From Betaproteobacteria bacterium (GTDB lineage: Bacteria > Pseudomonadota > Gammaproteobacteria > Burkholderiales > Burkholderiaceae_C): a DNA stretch of 64,000 nt. This document shows, one piece after another, positions 1-8,895 of the stretch. Under the pieces are notes generated by a model that searched no databases, was not told the DNA's origin, and was given only the letters and a program-made list of their open reading frames with translations. Each line of letters begins with the position of its first letter. Within the stretch, counting starts at the first letter, position 1. The stretch lies in NCBI GenBank assembly GCA_013289985.1, contig JABCYW010000017.1, positions 1 through 64,000 of the forward strand, read 5' to 3'. The position numbers and the translations under genes were made by a program.

Positions 1-824
1 CTGGTGCACGTGCATGCCGAGCCGTTGTCGCCGACGATGGGCTTCGGCATGAACGTGGCCGTCTTGCCGTAGGCGAAGGCGACGTTGTGGACGATGTACT
101 TCTGCAGTTGCACCCAGTCGGCGCGCTGGAGCAGCGTGGAGAACTTCGTGCCGATTTCCATCTGGCCGGCGTTCGCCACTTCATGGTGGTGAACTTCGAC
201 GGGGATGCCCATCTGCTCGAGGATCAGCGACATTTCCGAGCGCATGTCCTGGCCGGCGTCGACCGGGGGCACCGGGAAGTAGCCGCCCTTGACGGACGGG
301 CGGTAGCCCTTGTTGCCGTGCTCGTAGGCCTTGCCCGTGTTCCAGGCGGCTTCCTCGGCTTCGATCTCGACGAACGAGCCCTTCATGCTCACGTCCCAGC
401 GGACGGAATCGAAGATGAAGAATTCGGGTTCCGGACCGAAGTAGGCAGTGTCGCCGTGGCCGGAGGCGTTCATGTACGCCTCGGCGCGCTTGGCCAGCGA
501 ACGCGGATCGCGCTCGTAGGGCTTGCCGTCGCTGGGCTCGACCACGTCGCAGGTCAGGATCAGCGTGGGCTCTTCGAAGAACGGGTCGATGTTGGCCGTG
601 TTCGGGTCGGGCATCAACTGCATGTCCGATGCCTCGATGCCCTTCCAGCCGGCGATCGACGAACCGTCGAAGGCGTGGCCGGAGACGAACTTGTCTTCGT
701 CGAAGTGAGACACAGGCACGGACACGTGTTGTTCCTTGCCACGGGTATCGGTGAAACGGAAGTCAACGAACTTGACCTCGTTTTCCTGCACCAACTTCAT
801 CACGTCGGCGACGGTCTTGGACAT
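1..824 (-). CDS. glnA: Glutamine synthetase type I, N-terminal part (cut by window edge)
   Basis: Glutamine synthetase makes glutamine from glutamate, ammonia and ATP in the cytoplasm and is the centre of nitrogen assimilation. The 274 visible residues start [20 protein letters not shown] and contain the beta-grasp N-terminal domain, the FDGSSIAGW segment, the [11 protein letters not shown] strand with metal-binding glutamates, and the [16 protein letters not shown] and NGSGMHVHQ segments of the catalytic domain. The C-terminal part, including the adenylylation site, lies beyond base 1. The ATG at 824 has an AGGAG ribosome site about 8 bases upstream. Upstream sequence carries a candidate sigma-54 promoter and an NtrC-like palindrome, as expected for glnA. 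The family assignment is secure; only the truncation limits it. Confidence 0.97.
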   Translation of the reverse strand, partial: MSKTVADVMKLVQENEVKFVDFRFTDTRGKEQHVSVPVSHFDEDKFVSGHAFDGSSIAGWKGIEASDMQLMPDPNTANIDPFFEEPTLILTCDVVEPSDGKPYERDPRSLAKRAEAYMNASGHGDTAYFGPEPEFFIFDSVRWDVSMKGSFVEIEAEEAAWNTGKAYEHGNKGYRPSVKGGYFPVPPVDAGQDMRSEMSLILEQMGIPVEVHHHEVANAGQMEIGTKFSTLLQRADWVQLQKYIVHNVAFAYGKTATFMPKPIVGDNGSACTCT

Positions 825-908
825 CAAACGGCTCCTAAATTTGTTTGGCAATTCACCGGGTCGGCGCACGGCACCGACCGTTTCAAACGGGTTGCGGGGA
901 CTGAGAAA

Positions 909-922
909 GCAGGTTCTGTGCC
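909..922 (-). promoter_or_regulatory. Candidate sigma-54 (-24/-12) promoter of glnA
   Basis: On the minus strand the sequence reads GGCACAGAACCTGC. GG and GC are exactly ten bases apart, as in the -24/-12 consensus. It ends about 85 bases before the glnA start. RpoN/NtrC control of glnA is standard in proteobacteria. The match is good at the invariant positions but imperfect between them, so this is an inference. Confidence 0.5.
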
Positions 923-977
923 GCGTGGCGCGGTTCATTGCCTGCCGGCGTGAGGGCAGCTCGGCCGTGCGGATCGC

Positions 978-994
978 GCACCGCCATTGTGCAC
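978..994. promoter_or_regulatory. Candidate NtrC binding site upstream of glnA
   Basis: The sequence GCACCGCCATTGTGCAC resembles the NtrC enhancer consensus GCACC-N5-GGTGC with one mismatch. It lies about 60 bases upstream of the candidate sigma-54 promoter, a normal enhancer distance. Two further GCACC half-sites occur at about 1004 and 1026. There is no other evidence than the motif and its place. Confidence 0.4.
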
Positions 995-1034
995 ATCATT
1001 GGGCGCACCAAAATGAAGCCTTTTGCGCACCATT

Positions 1035-1820
1035 TCAGGACGGATCGATTTCGGCCGCGCCGGTGGCCGCGGCGCCTTCGCGCAGCGCGACCATGGCCAG
1101 GTCGACCTGGGCGGGATCGGCGCCCTTGACGCCGATCTCGATGTGGGGACCCAGCGTCGGATGGTCGACGCTGGGCAGGCTGAACGAGCGCACGCCGGGG
1201 AACGCCGCCTCGACGCGCTCGAACACGGGGATCAGCGCCGACTCGTTGGTGCCGCGCACGCGGACGGCGCGCAGGGCGAGCGCGCCGCCCTGGCCGGCGT
1301 AGAAGGTGTCCAGCACCCAGGCCAGCATCGGGTGCGCCATCACCGGGAAGCCGGGCATGAAGTGCAGGTGGCCCACGCTGAAGCCGGGGATGCGGTTGTA
1401 CGGGTTCGGGATCAGCGTGGCGCCGGCCGGGAACACGCCCATGTTCAGGCGCCGCTGGTGGTCGGCGCCGCCGGTGTCGTAGGCGACGCCCTTCCCGGCG
1501 GCCATCTCGGTGCCGCGCTGCGTGATCAACGCGGCCGCCTCGGGGTGCAGCGCGAGCTCGACGCCCAGCGCCTGCGCCGCGCACTGGCGCGTGTGGTCGT
1601 CGGGCGTGGCGCCGATGCCGCCGAACGAGAACACCGTGTCGCCGGAGGCCGCCGCGGCGCGCAACTCGGCCACGATGCGCGCCGGCTCGTCGCCCACGTA
1701 GCGCGCCCACGCGAGCGCGAGGCCGCGCGATTCGAGCGCGGCGATGGTGTGCGCGAGGTGCTTGTCCTCGCGCCGGCCCGAGAGGATCTCGTCGCCGATG
1801 ATGAGCGCGCCGAAGATCAT
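1035..1820 (-). CDS. Molybdopterin-binding / CinA N-terminal domain protein
   Basis: This 261-residue protein is a stand-alone MoaB/MogA-like molybdopterin-binding domain as found at the N-terminus of CinA (competence/damage-inducible protein, nicotinamide nucleotide metabolism). It begins with the typical ALIIGDEILSGRREDKH segment and has the FSFGGIGATPDDHTR loop, equivalent to GGxGPTxDD, and the MPGFPVM segment. The C-terminal CinA amidase domain is absent, so deamidase activity is not expected here. The ATG overlaps the stop of the upstream EI24 gene (ATGA), which indicates co-translation. Exact substrate is not known for the short form. Confidence 0.85.
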   Translation of the reverse strand: MIFGALIIGDEILSGRREDKHLAHTIAALESRGLALAWARYVGDEPARIVAELRAAAASGDTVFSFGGIGATPDDHTRQCAAQALGVELALHPEAAALITQRGTEMAAGKGVAYDTGGADHQRRLNMGVFPAGATLIPNPYNRIPGFSVGHLHFMPGFPVMAHPMLAWVLDTFYAGQGGALALRAVRVRGTNESALIPVFERVEAAFPGVRSFSLPSVDHPTLGPHIEIGVKGADPAQVDLAMVALREGAAATGAAEIDPS

Positions 1821-2728
1821 GGCTCGAGCGGCCGGGAGTCTTCGTAGCTGAAGCGCTCGTGGGGCGGCACTTCCTCGACGAGCTGCAGGTCGGACGGCGG
1901 CGCCACGACAGGCTGGGCGGCACGCATGGCCGTCTCGGCGTCACGCAGGCTGGCCAGCACGGACATGCCGTAATGGGTGAACCAGAGCGCCGAAAAGGTG
2001 AAGATCATCGTGTAGAGCCACAGCGCGGCCGGCATGACGACGGGCGCGAGCACCAGCAGCTTGATGCTGATCGTCCAGATCAGCGAAGGGACGCCGCACA
2101 GGAAGCCACACACGACGCCCATCGTGAGCATCGGGCCGCGATGCGCGCGCCGGATGGCGTCGCGCTCGGCGACCGAGGCATGCTCGGCCAACGAATCGAA
2201 GCCCATGATCCGCTCCGTCAGCCAGCCCCAGATCAGCGGAGGCACGACGAGCGCGACACCCGGGATCAGCCAGAACGGCAGGGAGACCATCACCATGAAC
2301 AGCGCCGCGGCCGAATAGGCGAGCGACAGGAACAGTCCACTGAGCCACGATCCCCCATGGCGACGCTCGAGCGCGGGAAAACGGCGGCGGCTGACCATCG
2401 AGACCACCGCGGGCGTGACCCACACGCCGACCAGGGCAAGGGTCAGCGCGACTTCCACCGGAATGACCGCCGCGACGACGATCAGCAACGCGACACCGGT
2501 GCGGAAGTCGGCTCCCAGGAAAGACGACACCCACTCGAGCGCCGAGTTGACCAGCGACCAGTGCTCCAGCCCCGACCGCACCGCGTCGATCGCCTGCTCC
2601 CAGAACAGGTAGCCGAGGCCCAGCGTGAGGACACCCGCGACCACCAACGGCAACAGCGACAGCACCAGCACCTTGGGATGCAGGCAATAGGCCACCGCGC
2701 GGAAGAACGAGCTGAACAGCAATTTCAT
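1817..2728 (-). CDS. EI24 / CysZ-like integral membrane protein
   Basis: A 303-residue polytopic membrane protein of the EI24 family, which includes CysZ sulfate permease-like proteins. Hydrophobic segments occur near residues 22-45, 75-110, 135-165 and 205-245, with a short polar tail containing a PPHERFSYED stretch. The start MKLLFSSFFRAVAYCLHPK matches the family, in which the first helix follows a short amphipathic segment. It shares an ATGA overlap with the downstream CinA-domain gene. No active-site motif is visible. A transport role is possible but unproven. Confidence 0.8.
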   Translation of the reverse strand: MKLLFSSFFRAVAYCLHPKVLVLSLLPLVVAGVLTLGLGYLFWEQAIDAVRSGLEHWSLVNSALEWVSSFLGADFRTGVALLIVVAAVIPVEVALTLALVGVWVTPAVVSMVSRRRFPALERRHGGSWLSGLFLSLAYSAAALFMVMVSLPFWLIPGVALVVPPLIWGWLTERIMGFDSLAEHASVAERDAIRRAHRGPMLTMGVVCGFLCGVPSLIWTISIKLLVLAPVVMPAALWLYTMIFTFSALWFTHYGMSVLASLRDAETAMRAAQPVVAPPSDLQLVEEVPPHERFSYEDSRPLEP

Positions 2729-2781
2729 CGGGCGTGAGGATAAGCGAGCAAGATGCGCGGTGTGTGAAGTTCAGGGAGTGT

Positions 2782-3621
2782 TCAGTCGTCGTCGCCGCTC
2801 AGCAGGCTGCCGAGGCCGCCGAGGATGCCGCCCGCGGCCAGGCCGCCCAGCACGCCCGCCCCGCTGCTGGAGCCGGCGCGATCGCTGCTGCCGCCGTTCT
2901 GCGGCGCGGCAGCGAACACGCGGCTGGCCAGGCGCGAGAACGGCAGGCTCTGGATCCACACGGTGCCCGGCCCGGTGACCTTGGCGAAGAACAGGCCCTC
3001 GCCGCCGAACAGGGCGGTCTTGATGCCGCCCACGTACTGGATCTCGAAGTTGACCGTCTGCGTGAACGCCACCAGGCAGCCGTGGTCGACCAGCAGCGTC
3101 TCGCCGGGCTGGAGCTCGCGCTTCTCCACCGTGCCGCCGGCGTGGACGAAGGCCATGCCGTCGCCGTCCAGGCGCTGCATGATGAAGCCGTCGCCGCCGA
3201 AGAAGCCCACGCCCAGGCGCTGCTGGAACGCGATGCCCAGCGACACGCCCCGGGCCGCGCACAGGAACGACTGCTTCTGGCAGATCAGCGCGCCGCCCAC
3301 CGTCCGCAGGTCGATGGCCAGGATCTTGCCGGGCACCGGCGCGGCGAACGCGACGCGGCGCTTCTGGTTGGCGTGGTTCATGAACACGGTGGTGAACACG
3401 TTGGCGCCGCTGACCAGGCGCTTGCCGGCGCCCACCAGCGCGCCCCACAGGCCGGAGTTCTGCTGCGAGCCGTCGCCGAAGACCGTGTCCAGGACGATGC
3501 CGTTCTCCATGAACATCATCGAGCCGGCCTCGCCGACCGCGGCCTCGCCGGGGTCGAGCTCGACCTCCACGAACTGCATCTCCGCGCCCTTGATCTCGTA
3601 GTCGACCACGTCCATCGCCAT
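2782..3621 (-). CDS. AIM24 / TIGR00266 family protein
   Basis: A 279-residue AIM24-type beta-sandwich protein. The core runs from the start (MDVVDYEIKGAEMQFVEVEL) through GEAGSMMFMENG, GDGFIMQRLDGDGMAFVHAGG and a GEGLFFAKVTGPGTVWIQSL strand. The C-terminus is a low-complexity Gly/Ala/Ser tail ending in acidic residues (SGDDD). The start at 3621 is preceded by AAGGGG at a good distance; an ATG two codons later is also possible and an upstream one at 3651 has no ribosome site. Homologues occur widely in bacteria and as yeast mitochondrial AIM24, and bacterial function is unclear. It is divergent from the CBS gene. Confidence 0.85.
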   Translation of the reverse strand: MAMDVVDYEIKGAEMQFVEVELDPGEAAVGEAGSMMFMENGIVLDTVFGDGSQQNSGLWGALVGAGKRLVSGANVFTTVFMNHANQKRRVAFAAPVPGKILAIDLRTVGGALICQKQSFLCAARGVSLGIAFQQRLGVGFFGGDGFIMQRLDGDGMAFVHAGGTVEKRELQPGETLLVDHGCLVAFTQTVNFEIQYVGGIKTALFGGEGLFFAKVTGPGTVWIQSLPFSRLASRVFAAAPQNGGSSDRAGSSSGAGVLGGLAAGGILGGLGSLLSGDDD

Positions 3622-3774
3622 CCCGGTTCCCCTTGCTTTGCCGGAACGCATTCTCCGTCAAGCCGCGGCCTCGGTTAAAGCCATGACGGAAACGCATTTG
3701 GCGCCGCGCTATCCTGCGTGCACCGCCAACTCCGAGCGGCCCGGCCACAAGCCCCCGGCCGCCACGAACGAGAC

Positions 3775-5175
3775 ATGACCCAACCCGTCCAGACCGCGGC
3801 CGCCCGGCCGGCCCGCCCCGCCGTCCTCGACCTCATCGGCAACACGCCGCTCGTCGAGGTCACGCAGTTCGACACCGGCTGCTGCCAGCTCTTCCTGAAG
3901 CTGGAATCGCAGAACCCCGGCGGCTCCATCAAGGACCGCATCGGGCTGGCGATGATCGAGACCGCCGAGCGCGAGGGCAGGCTCAAGCCGGGCGGCACGG
4001 TCATCGAGGCCACCGCCGGCAACACGGGCCTGGGCCTGGCGCTGGTCGCCCGCGCCAAGGGCTACCGCGTGGTGCTGGTGGTGCCCGACAAGATGTCGTC
4101 GGAGAAGGTGCTGCACCTGAAGGCGCTGGGCGCCGAGGTGCACACCACGCGCTCGGACGTGGCCAAGGGCCATCCCGAGTACTACCAGGACATGGCCGCC
4201 CGCCTGGCGAAGGAGGCCGGCGGCGACGCGTTCTACATCGACCAGTTCAACAACCCCGCCAACCCGCTGGCCCACGAGATGACCACCGCGCCCGAGATCT
4301 GGCAGCAGATGGGCCACCGCGTCGACGCCATCGTCTGCGGCGTGGGCTCCGGCGGCACGCTCACCGGCCTGAAGCGCTACTTCCAGCGCGTGTCGCCCGA
4401 GACCGAGTTCGTGCTGGCCGACCCCAAGGGCTCGGTGCTGTGCGACTACATCGCCACCGGCAAGTACGGCGCCGCCGGCTCCTGGGCCGTGGAAGGCATC
4501 GGCGAGGACTTCATCCCCTCCATCGCCGACCTGAACGGCGTGCGCACCGCCTACTCCATCGACGACGAGGAGAGCTTCTCCACCGCGCGCGAGCTCCTCA
4601 AGCGCGAAGGCCTGCTGGCCGGCTCGTCCACCGGCACGCTGCTGGCCGCGGCGCTGCGCCACTGCCGCGCGCAGACCACGCCGAAGCGCGTCGTCACGTT
4701 CGTGTGCGACACCGGAACGCGCTACCTCTCCAAGGTCTACAACGACAGCTGGATGTTCGACCAGGGGCTGCTGCACCGCGCCACCGTGGGCGACCTGCGC
4801 GACCTGATCTCGCGCCGCGTGGTCGACGAGGCCGTCATCAGCGTCTCGCCCGACGACACGCTGCTGACGGCATTCCAGCGCATGCGCGCGGCCGACATCT
4901 CGCAGGTGCCGGTGCTGCAGGACGGCAAGCTCGCCGGCCTGCTCGACGAGTCCGACCTGCTGCTGCACGTGAGCGGCGATTCCGAACGCTTCCGCCAGCC
5001 GGTGCGCCAGGCGATGAACCGCCAGATCCGCACGCTGCGCCCCGACGCCGGCCTGCAGGCGCTGATCAAGACGCTGCAGGAAGGCTGGGTGGCGGTGGTG
5101 GCCGACGCGAACGGCTTCCACGGCCTCATCACCCGGTTCGACCTGCTGAACTACCTGCGCAAGACTCTAGCCTGA
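3775..5175 (+). CDS. Cystathionine beta-synthase with two CBS domains
   Basis: A PLP enzyme that condenses serine and homocysteine to cystathionine, the first step of reverse transsulfuration. Residues 15-320 are the fold-type II PLP domain: NPGGSIKDRIG contains the Schiff-base lysine, ATAGNTGLGLA is the substrate loop, and GVGSGGTLTG binds the PLP phosphate. Residues about 340-460 are two CBS motifs, which is the CBS rather than the cysteine-synthase architecture. The protein is 466 residues. I chose the ATG at 3775, in line with the family start (MTQPV then LDLIGNTPLVE). It is followed after 10 bases by the gamma-lyase gene, so methionine sulfur can be moved to cysteine. Confidence 0.92.
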   Translation: MTQPVQTAAARPARPAVLDLIGNTPLVEVTQFDTGCCQLFLKLESQNPGGSIKDRIGLAMIETAEREGRLKPGGTVIEATAGNTGLGLALVARAKGYRVVLVVPDKMSSEKVLHLKALGAEVHTTRSDVAKGHPEYYQDMAARLAKEAGGDAFYIDQFNNPANPLAHEMTTAPEIWQQMGHRVDAIVCGVGSGGTLTGLKRYFQRVSPETEFVLADPKGSVLCDYIATGKYGAAGSWAVEGIGEDFIPSIADLNGVRTAYSIDDEESFSTARELLKREGLLAGSSTGTLLAAALRHCRAQTTPKRVVTFVCDTGTRYLSKVYNDSWMFDQGLLHRATVGDLRDLISRRVVDEAVISVSPDDTLLTAFQRMRAADISQVPVLQDGKLAGLLDESDLLLHVSGDSERFRQPVRQAMNRQIRTLRPDAGLQALIKTLQEGWVAVVADANGFHGLITRFDLLNYLRKTLA

Positions 5176-5185
5176 GCGAGACACC

Positions 5186-6364
5186 ATGAGCAATGACGAC
5201 AAGAAGCACGGCTTCGAGACCCGCGTCATCCACGCGGGCCAGCATCCCGACCCGTCCACCGGCGCGATCATGCCGCCGATCTTCCAGACCTCCACCTACG
5301 TGCAGTCCAGCCCCGGCGTGCACAAGGGCTACGAGTACTCGCGCAGCCAGAACCCCACGCGCGAGGCGCTGCAGCGCTGCGTGGCCGATCTCGAGGGCGG
5401 CCTGCAGGGCTATGCGTTCGCCTCCGGCCTGGCCGCCATGTCCACGGTGCTGGAGCTGCTCGACGCCGGCGCGCACATCATCGCCAGCGACGACCTGTAC
5501 GGCGGCTCGTTCCGCCTGTTCGAGCGCGTGCGCAAGCGCTCGATGGGGCTGCAGGTGAGCTTCATCGACATGTCCGACGCGAACGCCGTGCGCGCGGCGC
5601 TGCGGCCCGACACGAAGATGGTGTGGGTGGAGACGCCGTCCAACCCGCTGCTCAAGCTGATCGACCTCGCCGCGGTGGCGAAGATCGCGCGCGCGGCCAA
5701 CCTGATCGCCGTGGCCGACAACACCTTCGCCAGCCCCTGGGGCCAGAACCCGCTGGCGCTCGGCTTCGACATCGTCGTGCACTCCACCACCAAGTACCTC
5801 AACGGCCACTCCGACGTGGTCGGCGGCATCGCGGTGGTGGGCAACGAGCCGCGCCAGGCCGAATGGGCCGAGCGCCTGGCGTTCCTGCACAACGCGGTGG
5901 GCGCCATCGCGGGCCCGTTCGACTCGTTCCTGGCGCTGCGCGGCGTCAAGACGCTGGCGCTGCGCATGGAGCGCCACAACCAGAGCGCGCTGGCGCTGGC
6001 ACAGTGGCTGGAGGCGCATCCCAAGGTGGCGCGCGTGCACTACCCCGGCCTGGAGAGCCATCCGCAGCACGCGCTCGCCAGGCGCCAGATGCGCGGCGGC
6101 GGCGGCATGATCTCCATCGACTTGAAGAGCGATCTCGCGGGCTCGCGCCGCTTCCTGGAGCATGTGCACCTGTTCGCGCTGGCCGAGAGCCTGGGCGGCG
6201 TCGAGAGCCTCATCGAGCACCCGGCCATCATGACCCACGCGTCCATCCCGGCCGCGCAGCGCGCCGCGCTGGGCATCGGCGACACGCTGATCCGCCTGTC
6301 GGTGGGCATCGAGAACCTCGACGACCTGAAGGCCGACCTGGAGGCGGGGTTCGCGCAGGTCTGA
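5186..6364 (+). CDS. Cystathionine gamma-lyase / gamma-synthase family enzyme
   Basis: A 392-residue Cys/Met-metabolism PLP enzyme. It has the YSRSQNPTREALQ segment, the DDLYGG loop, VETPSNPLL, VADNTFASP and the PLP lysine motif HSTTKYLNGHSD, then the C-terminal ESLGGVESLIEHPA and GIENLDDLKADLE. Co-transcription with a beta-synthase makes gamma-lyase (cystathionine to cysteine, 2-oxobutyrate and ammonia) the best call, but this family cannot be split from gamma-synthase reliably by eye. The stop faces the DUF885 gene with only 10 bases between them. Confidence 0.9.
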   Translation: MSNDDKKHGFETRVIHAGQHPDPSTGAIMPPIFQTSTYVQSSPGVHKGYEYSRSQNPTREALQRCVADLEGGLQGYAFASGLAAMSTVLELLDAGAHIIASDDLYGGSFRLFERVRKRSMGLQVSFIDMSDANAVRAALRPDTKMVWVETPSNPLLKLIDLAAVAKIARAANLIAVADNTFASPWGQNPLALGFDIVVHSTTKYLNGHSDVVGGIAVVGNEPRQAEWAERLAFLHNAVGAIAGPFDSFLALRGVKTLALRMERHNQSALALAQWLEAHPKVARVHYPGLESHPQHALARRQMRGGGGMISIDLKSDLAGSRRFLEHVHLFALAESLGGVESLIEHPAIMTHASIPAAQRAALGIGDTLIRLSVGIENLDDLKADLEAGFAQV

Positions 6365-6374
6365 GCTTGCCCGG

Positions 6375-8159
6375 TCAGTAGTTCGCGACCGCGCGCACCG
6401 TGCTGGCCGGCTTGTCGAGATCGGCCAGCAGTTCCGGCGCGACGATGGTGAACGGCACCGAGCCATACGACAGCAGGCGGTCGTGGAAGTCGTGCAGCGA
6501 GCCCTTGTCGCCGGTGCGGAGCTGGTATTCGGCCAGCAATTCCTCGAGCTGCCGGCGGCCCACCGTGTAGGCGAGCACGTAGCCCGGGCGCAACGCATAG
6601 CCGGCCACGGCGGCCTCGGAGGCCGACTTCGTGAAGCCCGACTGCTCCTCGAAGAACTTCGCCGCCTGCGCGAGCGTCCATTCGCCGCTGGCCAGCTTCA
6701 CGTCGACGATGACGCGGGCGCCGCGCACGCGCTCCCAGCGCGCCGTGAACAGGCGCGCGTCGAGGTCGTCGCCGTACAGGCCAAGGCGCACGAACATCTC
6801 CTCGCCGTAGAAGGCCCAGCCCTCGGCGAACGCGCCCGAGTACTGGATCTTGCGCACGTAGTCGGAATGGCGGCGTGCGATGGACAGCTGCAGGAAATGG
6901 CCCGGCATCGCCTCATGCGCCGCGGTGGACAGGATGCGGTCGCGGTCGAAGTCCTCGTTCATGTCCAGGCGCTCGGCGGCGTCCTTCAGCGACTCCGGCG
7001 GCGTGATGAAGTAGTAGCCGTTGGCCGACCTCGCGAACAGGCGCGGCGACTCCATCGAGGCGCCGGGCGACACCGGCTGCTGGAACTTGGGCGTCTCCAC
7101 GACCTCGATGGTGCCCAGCCAGTCGGGAATGGTCAGCAAGTCATGGTCGGCGACGAAGGCGCGCAGCTGCGCGATGCGTTCGCGGTAGTAGGCGATCAGC
7201 GCCGGACCGCCCGGCGCCATGCCGCCGCCGCTCTCGGCGCCAAAGGCCTGCTTGCGATGCGCGGCGAGCGACTTCAGCCAGGCCTCCTCGGCCCAGCCGT
7301 GCGCCAGCTCGTCGCGGGCCATGCTTTCGAGGTCGCCCGTCGTGTAGGGCAGCAACTGCTCACGTTGCAGCATCTGGTCGTAGGCAGCCTTGCCCATCGC
7401 GAAGTTCTCGGGCCACGTGTCGACGTGGGCCTTGATCGTGGCATCGGTCTTCGCGAGCGTGGCCAGCAGCGCGTCGCGCGCCGCCTCGAAGCGCTTGAAC
7501 GTGGCCGGATCGCCGGCAAGCTGGTCCCTGGCGGCTTGCGTGAGCGCGCCGTCGAGCAGGTCGGGCGCGCCGGCGATCTGCTGGCGGCCCGCAACGCCGT
7601 AGAGCTTGCCCGGGTGGGTGACGAGCTTCTGGCCGGCCTCGACGTAGGCCGGGCCCTTCTCCAGGCGCGCGACGATGTCGGCCCAGGCCTTGGGCACGTC
7701 GGCGGCGGTGGCGCCGTCGCGCCCGGGAATGGGCAGGTGCAGGAACTGCGTGTAGATCACGTCGATCAGGCTGACCGCGGGCCCGGCGTAGCCCTTGCGA
7801 TCGGTCTGGCGCACGAGCAGGTTGTCCAGGCGCTCGTCGATCTGGGCGCGAAGCAGCTTCGCGTCGTCGGCATCGACCAGCGAGACGGACGCCCCCGCGC
7901 CCTTGCGGATGGCCTCCAGCCGGACGATCCAGGCCCTCATCTGCGCGATGTTCGCGGCACGCGTGGCCTCGGTCGGAATGACGAGTTCGCCGTCCAGGCC
8001 CGCGATGCCCAGGTAGGTGGCGGTCATCGGATTCGCCTTGGCGCTGGCCTGGATCATCTCCTGGGCGAGGCTGGTGAGCTGGTCGTGCGTGGCCGGCGTG
8101 GCAAAGGCGCTGGCGGAGAGCAGGCAGGCCAGCGCGAGGGCCGGCGACGTCTTTTTCAT
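6375..8159 (-). CDS. DUF885 family secreted metallopeptidase-like protein
   Basis: A 594-residue protein with a clear signal peptide (MKKTSPALALACLLSASAFA) and the DUF885 fold. The likely zinc site is HEAMPGH at residues 415-421, an HExxxxH-type motif, with supporting segments TPPESLKDAAERL before it and EGWAFYGEEM after it, which give the third ligand glutamate in related M3-like enzymes. It probably hydrolyses peptides in the periplasm or outer membrane; substrate is unknown. It ends tail to tail with the transsulfuration operon, so it has its own promoter. Confidence 0.88.
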   Translation of the reverse strand: MKKTSPALALACLLSASAFATPATHDQLTSLAQEMIQASAKANPMTATYLGIAGLDGELVIPTEATRAANIAQMRAWIVRLEAIRKGAGASVSLVDADDAKLLRAQIDERLDNLLVRQTDRKGYAGPAVSLIDVIYTQFLHLPIPGRDGATAADVPKAWADIVARLEKGPAYVEAGQKLVTHPGKLYGVAGRQQIAGAPDLLDGALTQAARDQLAGDPATFKRFEAARDALLATLAKTDATIKAHVDTWPENFAMGKAAYDQMLQREQLLPYTTGDLESMARDELAHGWAEEAWLKSLAAHRKQAFGAESGGGMAPGGPALIAYYRERIAQLRAFVADHDLLTIPDWLGTIEVVETPKFQQPVSPGASMESPRLFARSANGYYFITPPESLKDAAERLDMNEDFDRDRILSTAAHEAMPGHFLQLSIARRHSDYVRKIQYSGAFAEGWAFYGEEMFVRLGLYGDDLDARLFTARWERVRGARVIVDVKLASGEWTLAQAAKFFEEQSGFTKSASEAAVAGYALRPGYVLAYTVGRRQLEELLAEYQLRTGDKGSLHDFHDRLLSYGSVPFTIVAPELLADLDKPASTVRAVANY

Positions 8160-8246
8160 GGCGGAGATCCGATCTTTTCCGGGAACCGGCGGGAATCGAG
8201 GCGACGCATGTTACGTCGGCCACGGCGGCCGCCGCTGAGCCGGTGC

Positions 8247-8807
8247 TCAGGCGACTGGCCTTTCGAGGGCCTTGGTCACGGAGGCGAGCGCCTCCAGCGC
8301 CGCGTCGGGCGACGCGAGGAACTGCGCCTGCACGATGGCGCCGTCGATCGCGAGCGCGAGCGCGCGGGCGGTCCGCGCGCGGCCGGACGCGGGCTTCATC
8401 AGACCGGCGACGGCCGCCGTCATGTCCCGCTTGTGGCGGCGCGTGGCCTCCAGCACCGCCGGCAACGCCGGGCCCAGCTCTCCGACGCTGTTGATGAACG
8501 CACAGCCCCGGTAGCCGTGGCCGGCGAACCACTCGCGCAACGCCGGCGCGATGGCCGCGGGCGTGCCGCCGTGGCGCGCCAGCGCGTCGACGAACCAGGC
8601 CATCCAGCGCGCGTGGCGAAATTCGAGGAAGGCCAGGATCAGATCGTCCTTGCTCGGGAACTGGCGATAGAACGTGACCTTGGCGACGCCCGACTCCGCG
8701 ATGACGCGATCGATGCCCGTCGCGCGGATGCCGTCGCGGTAGAACAGGTCGTGCGCGGCGTTCAGGATGCGTTCGCGCGGCGGCGCGGCGGTAGGCATGG
8801 CGATCAT
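8247..8807 (-). CDS. TetR/AcrR family transcriptional regulator
   Basis: A 186-residue repressor with an N-terminal HTH (residues about 8-55: RERILNAAHDLFYRDGIRAT, then the recognition helix region VAKVTFYRQFPSKDDL) and a ligand-binding C-terminal half containing FINSVGELGPALPAV. The start is placed at 8807 because a longer reading would begin inside the operator array. Another ATG three codons on is equally possible. Two 20-bp palindromes lie immediately upstream, between this gene and the divergent DUF1348 gene, so self-repression and control of that gene are likely. Confidence 0.88.
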   Translation of the reverse strand: MIAMPTAAPPRERILNAAHDLFYRDGIRATGIDRVIAESGVAKVTFYRQFPSKDDLILAFLEFRHARWMAWFVDALARHGGTPAAIAPALREWFAGHGYRGCAFINSVGELGPALPAVLEATRRHKRDMTAAVAGLMKPASGRARTARALALAIDGAIVQAQFLASPDAALEALASVTKALERPVA

Positions 8808-8815
8808 GGGCTCAT

Positions 8816-8835
8816 TGTAGACAGGTCTGTCTACA
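8816..8835. promoter_or_regulatory. TetR operator, copy 1
   Basis: TGTAGACAGGTCTGTCTACA is a 20-bp palindrome except for its two central bases. It lies 8 bases upstream of the TetR start, so bound repressor would block that transcript. It is the exact reverse complement of copy 2. Confidence 0.8.
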
Positions 8836-8855
8836 TCCCATAGACTGGCCACCGA

Positions 8856-8875
8856 TGTAGACAGACCTGTCTACA
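8856..8875. promoter_or_regulatory. TetR operator, copy 2
   Basis: TGTAGACAGACCTGTCTACA is the exact reverse complement of copy 1. The starts are 40 bases apart, close to four helical turns, so both face the same side of the DNA. It ends 20 bases before the DUF1348 start. Confidence 0.8.
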
Positions 8876-8895
8876 CATCGCCCGACGGAGACTCC

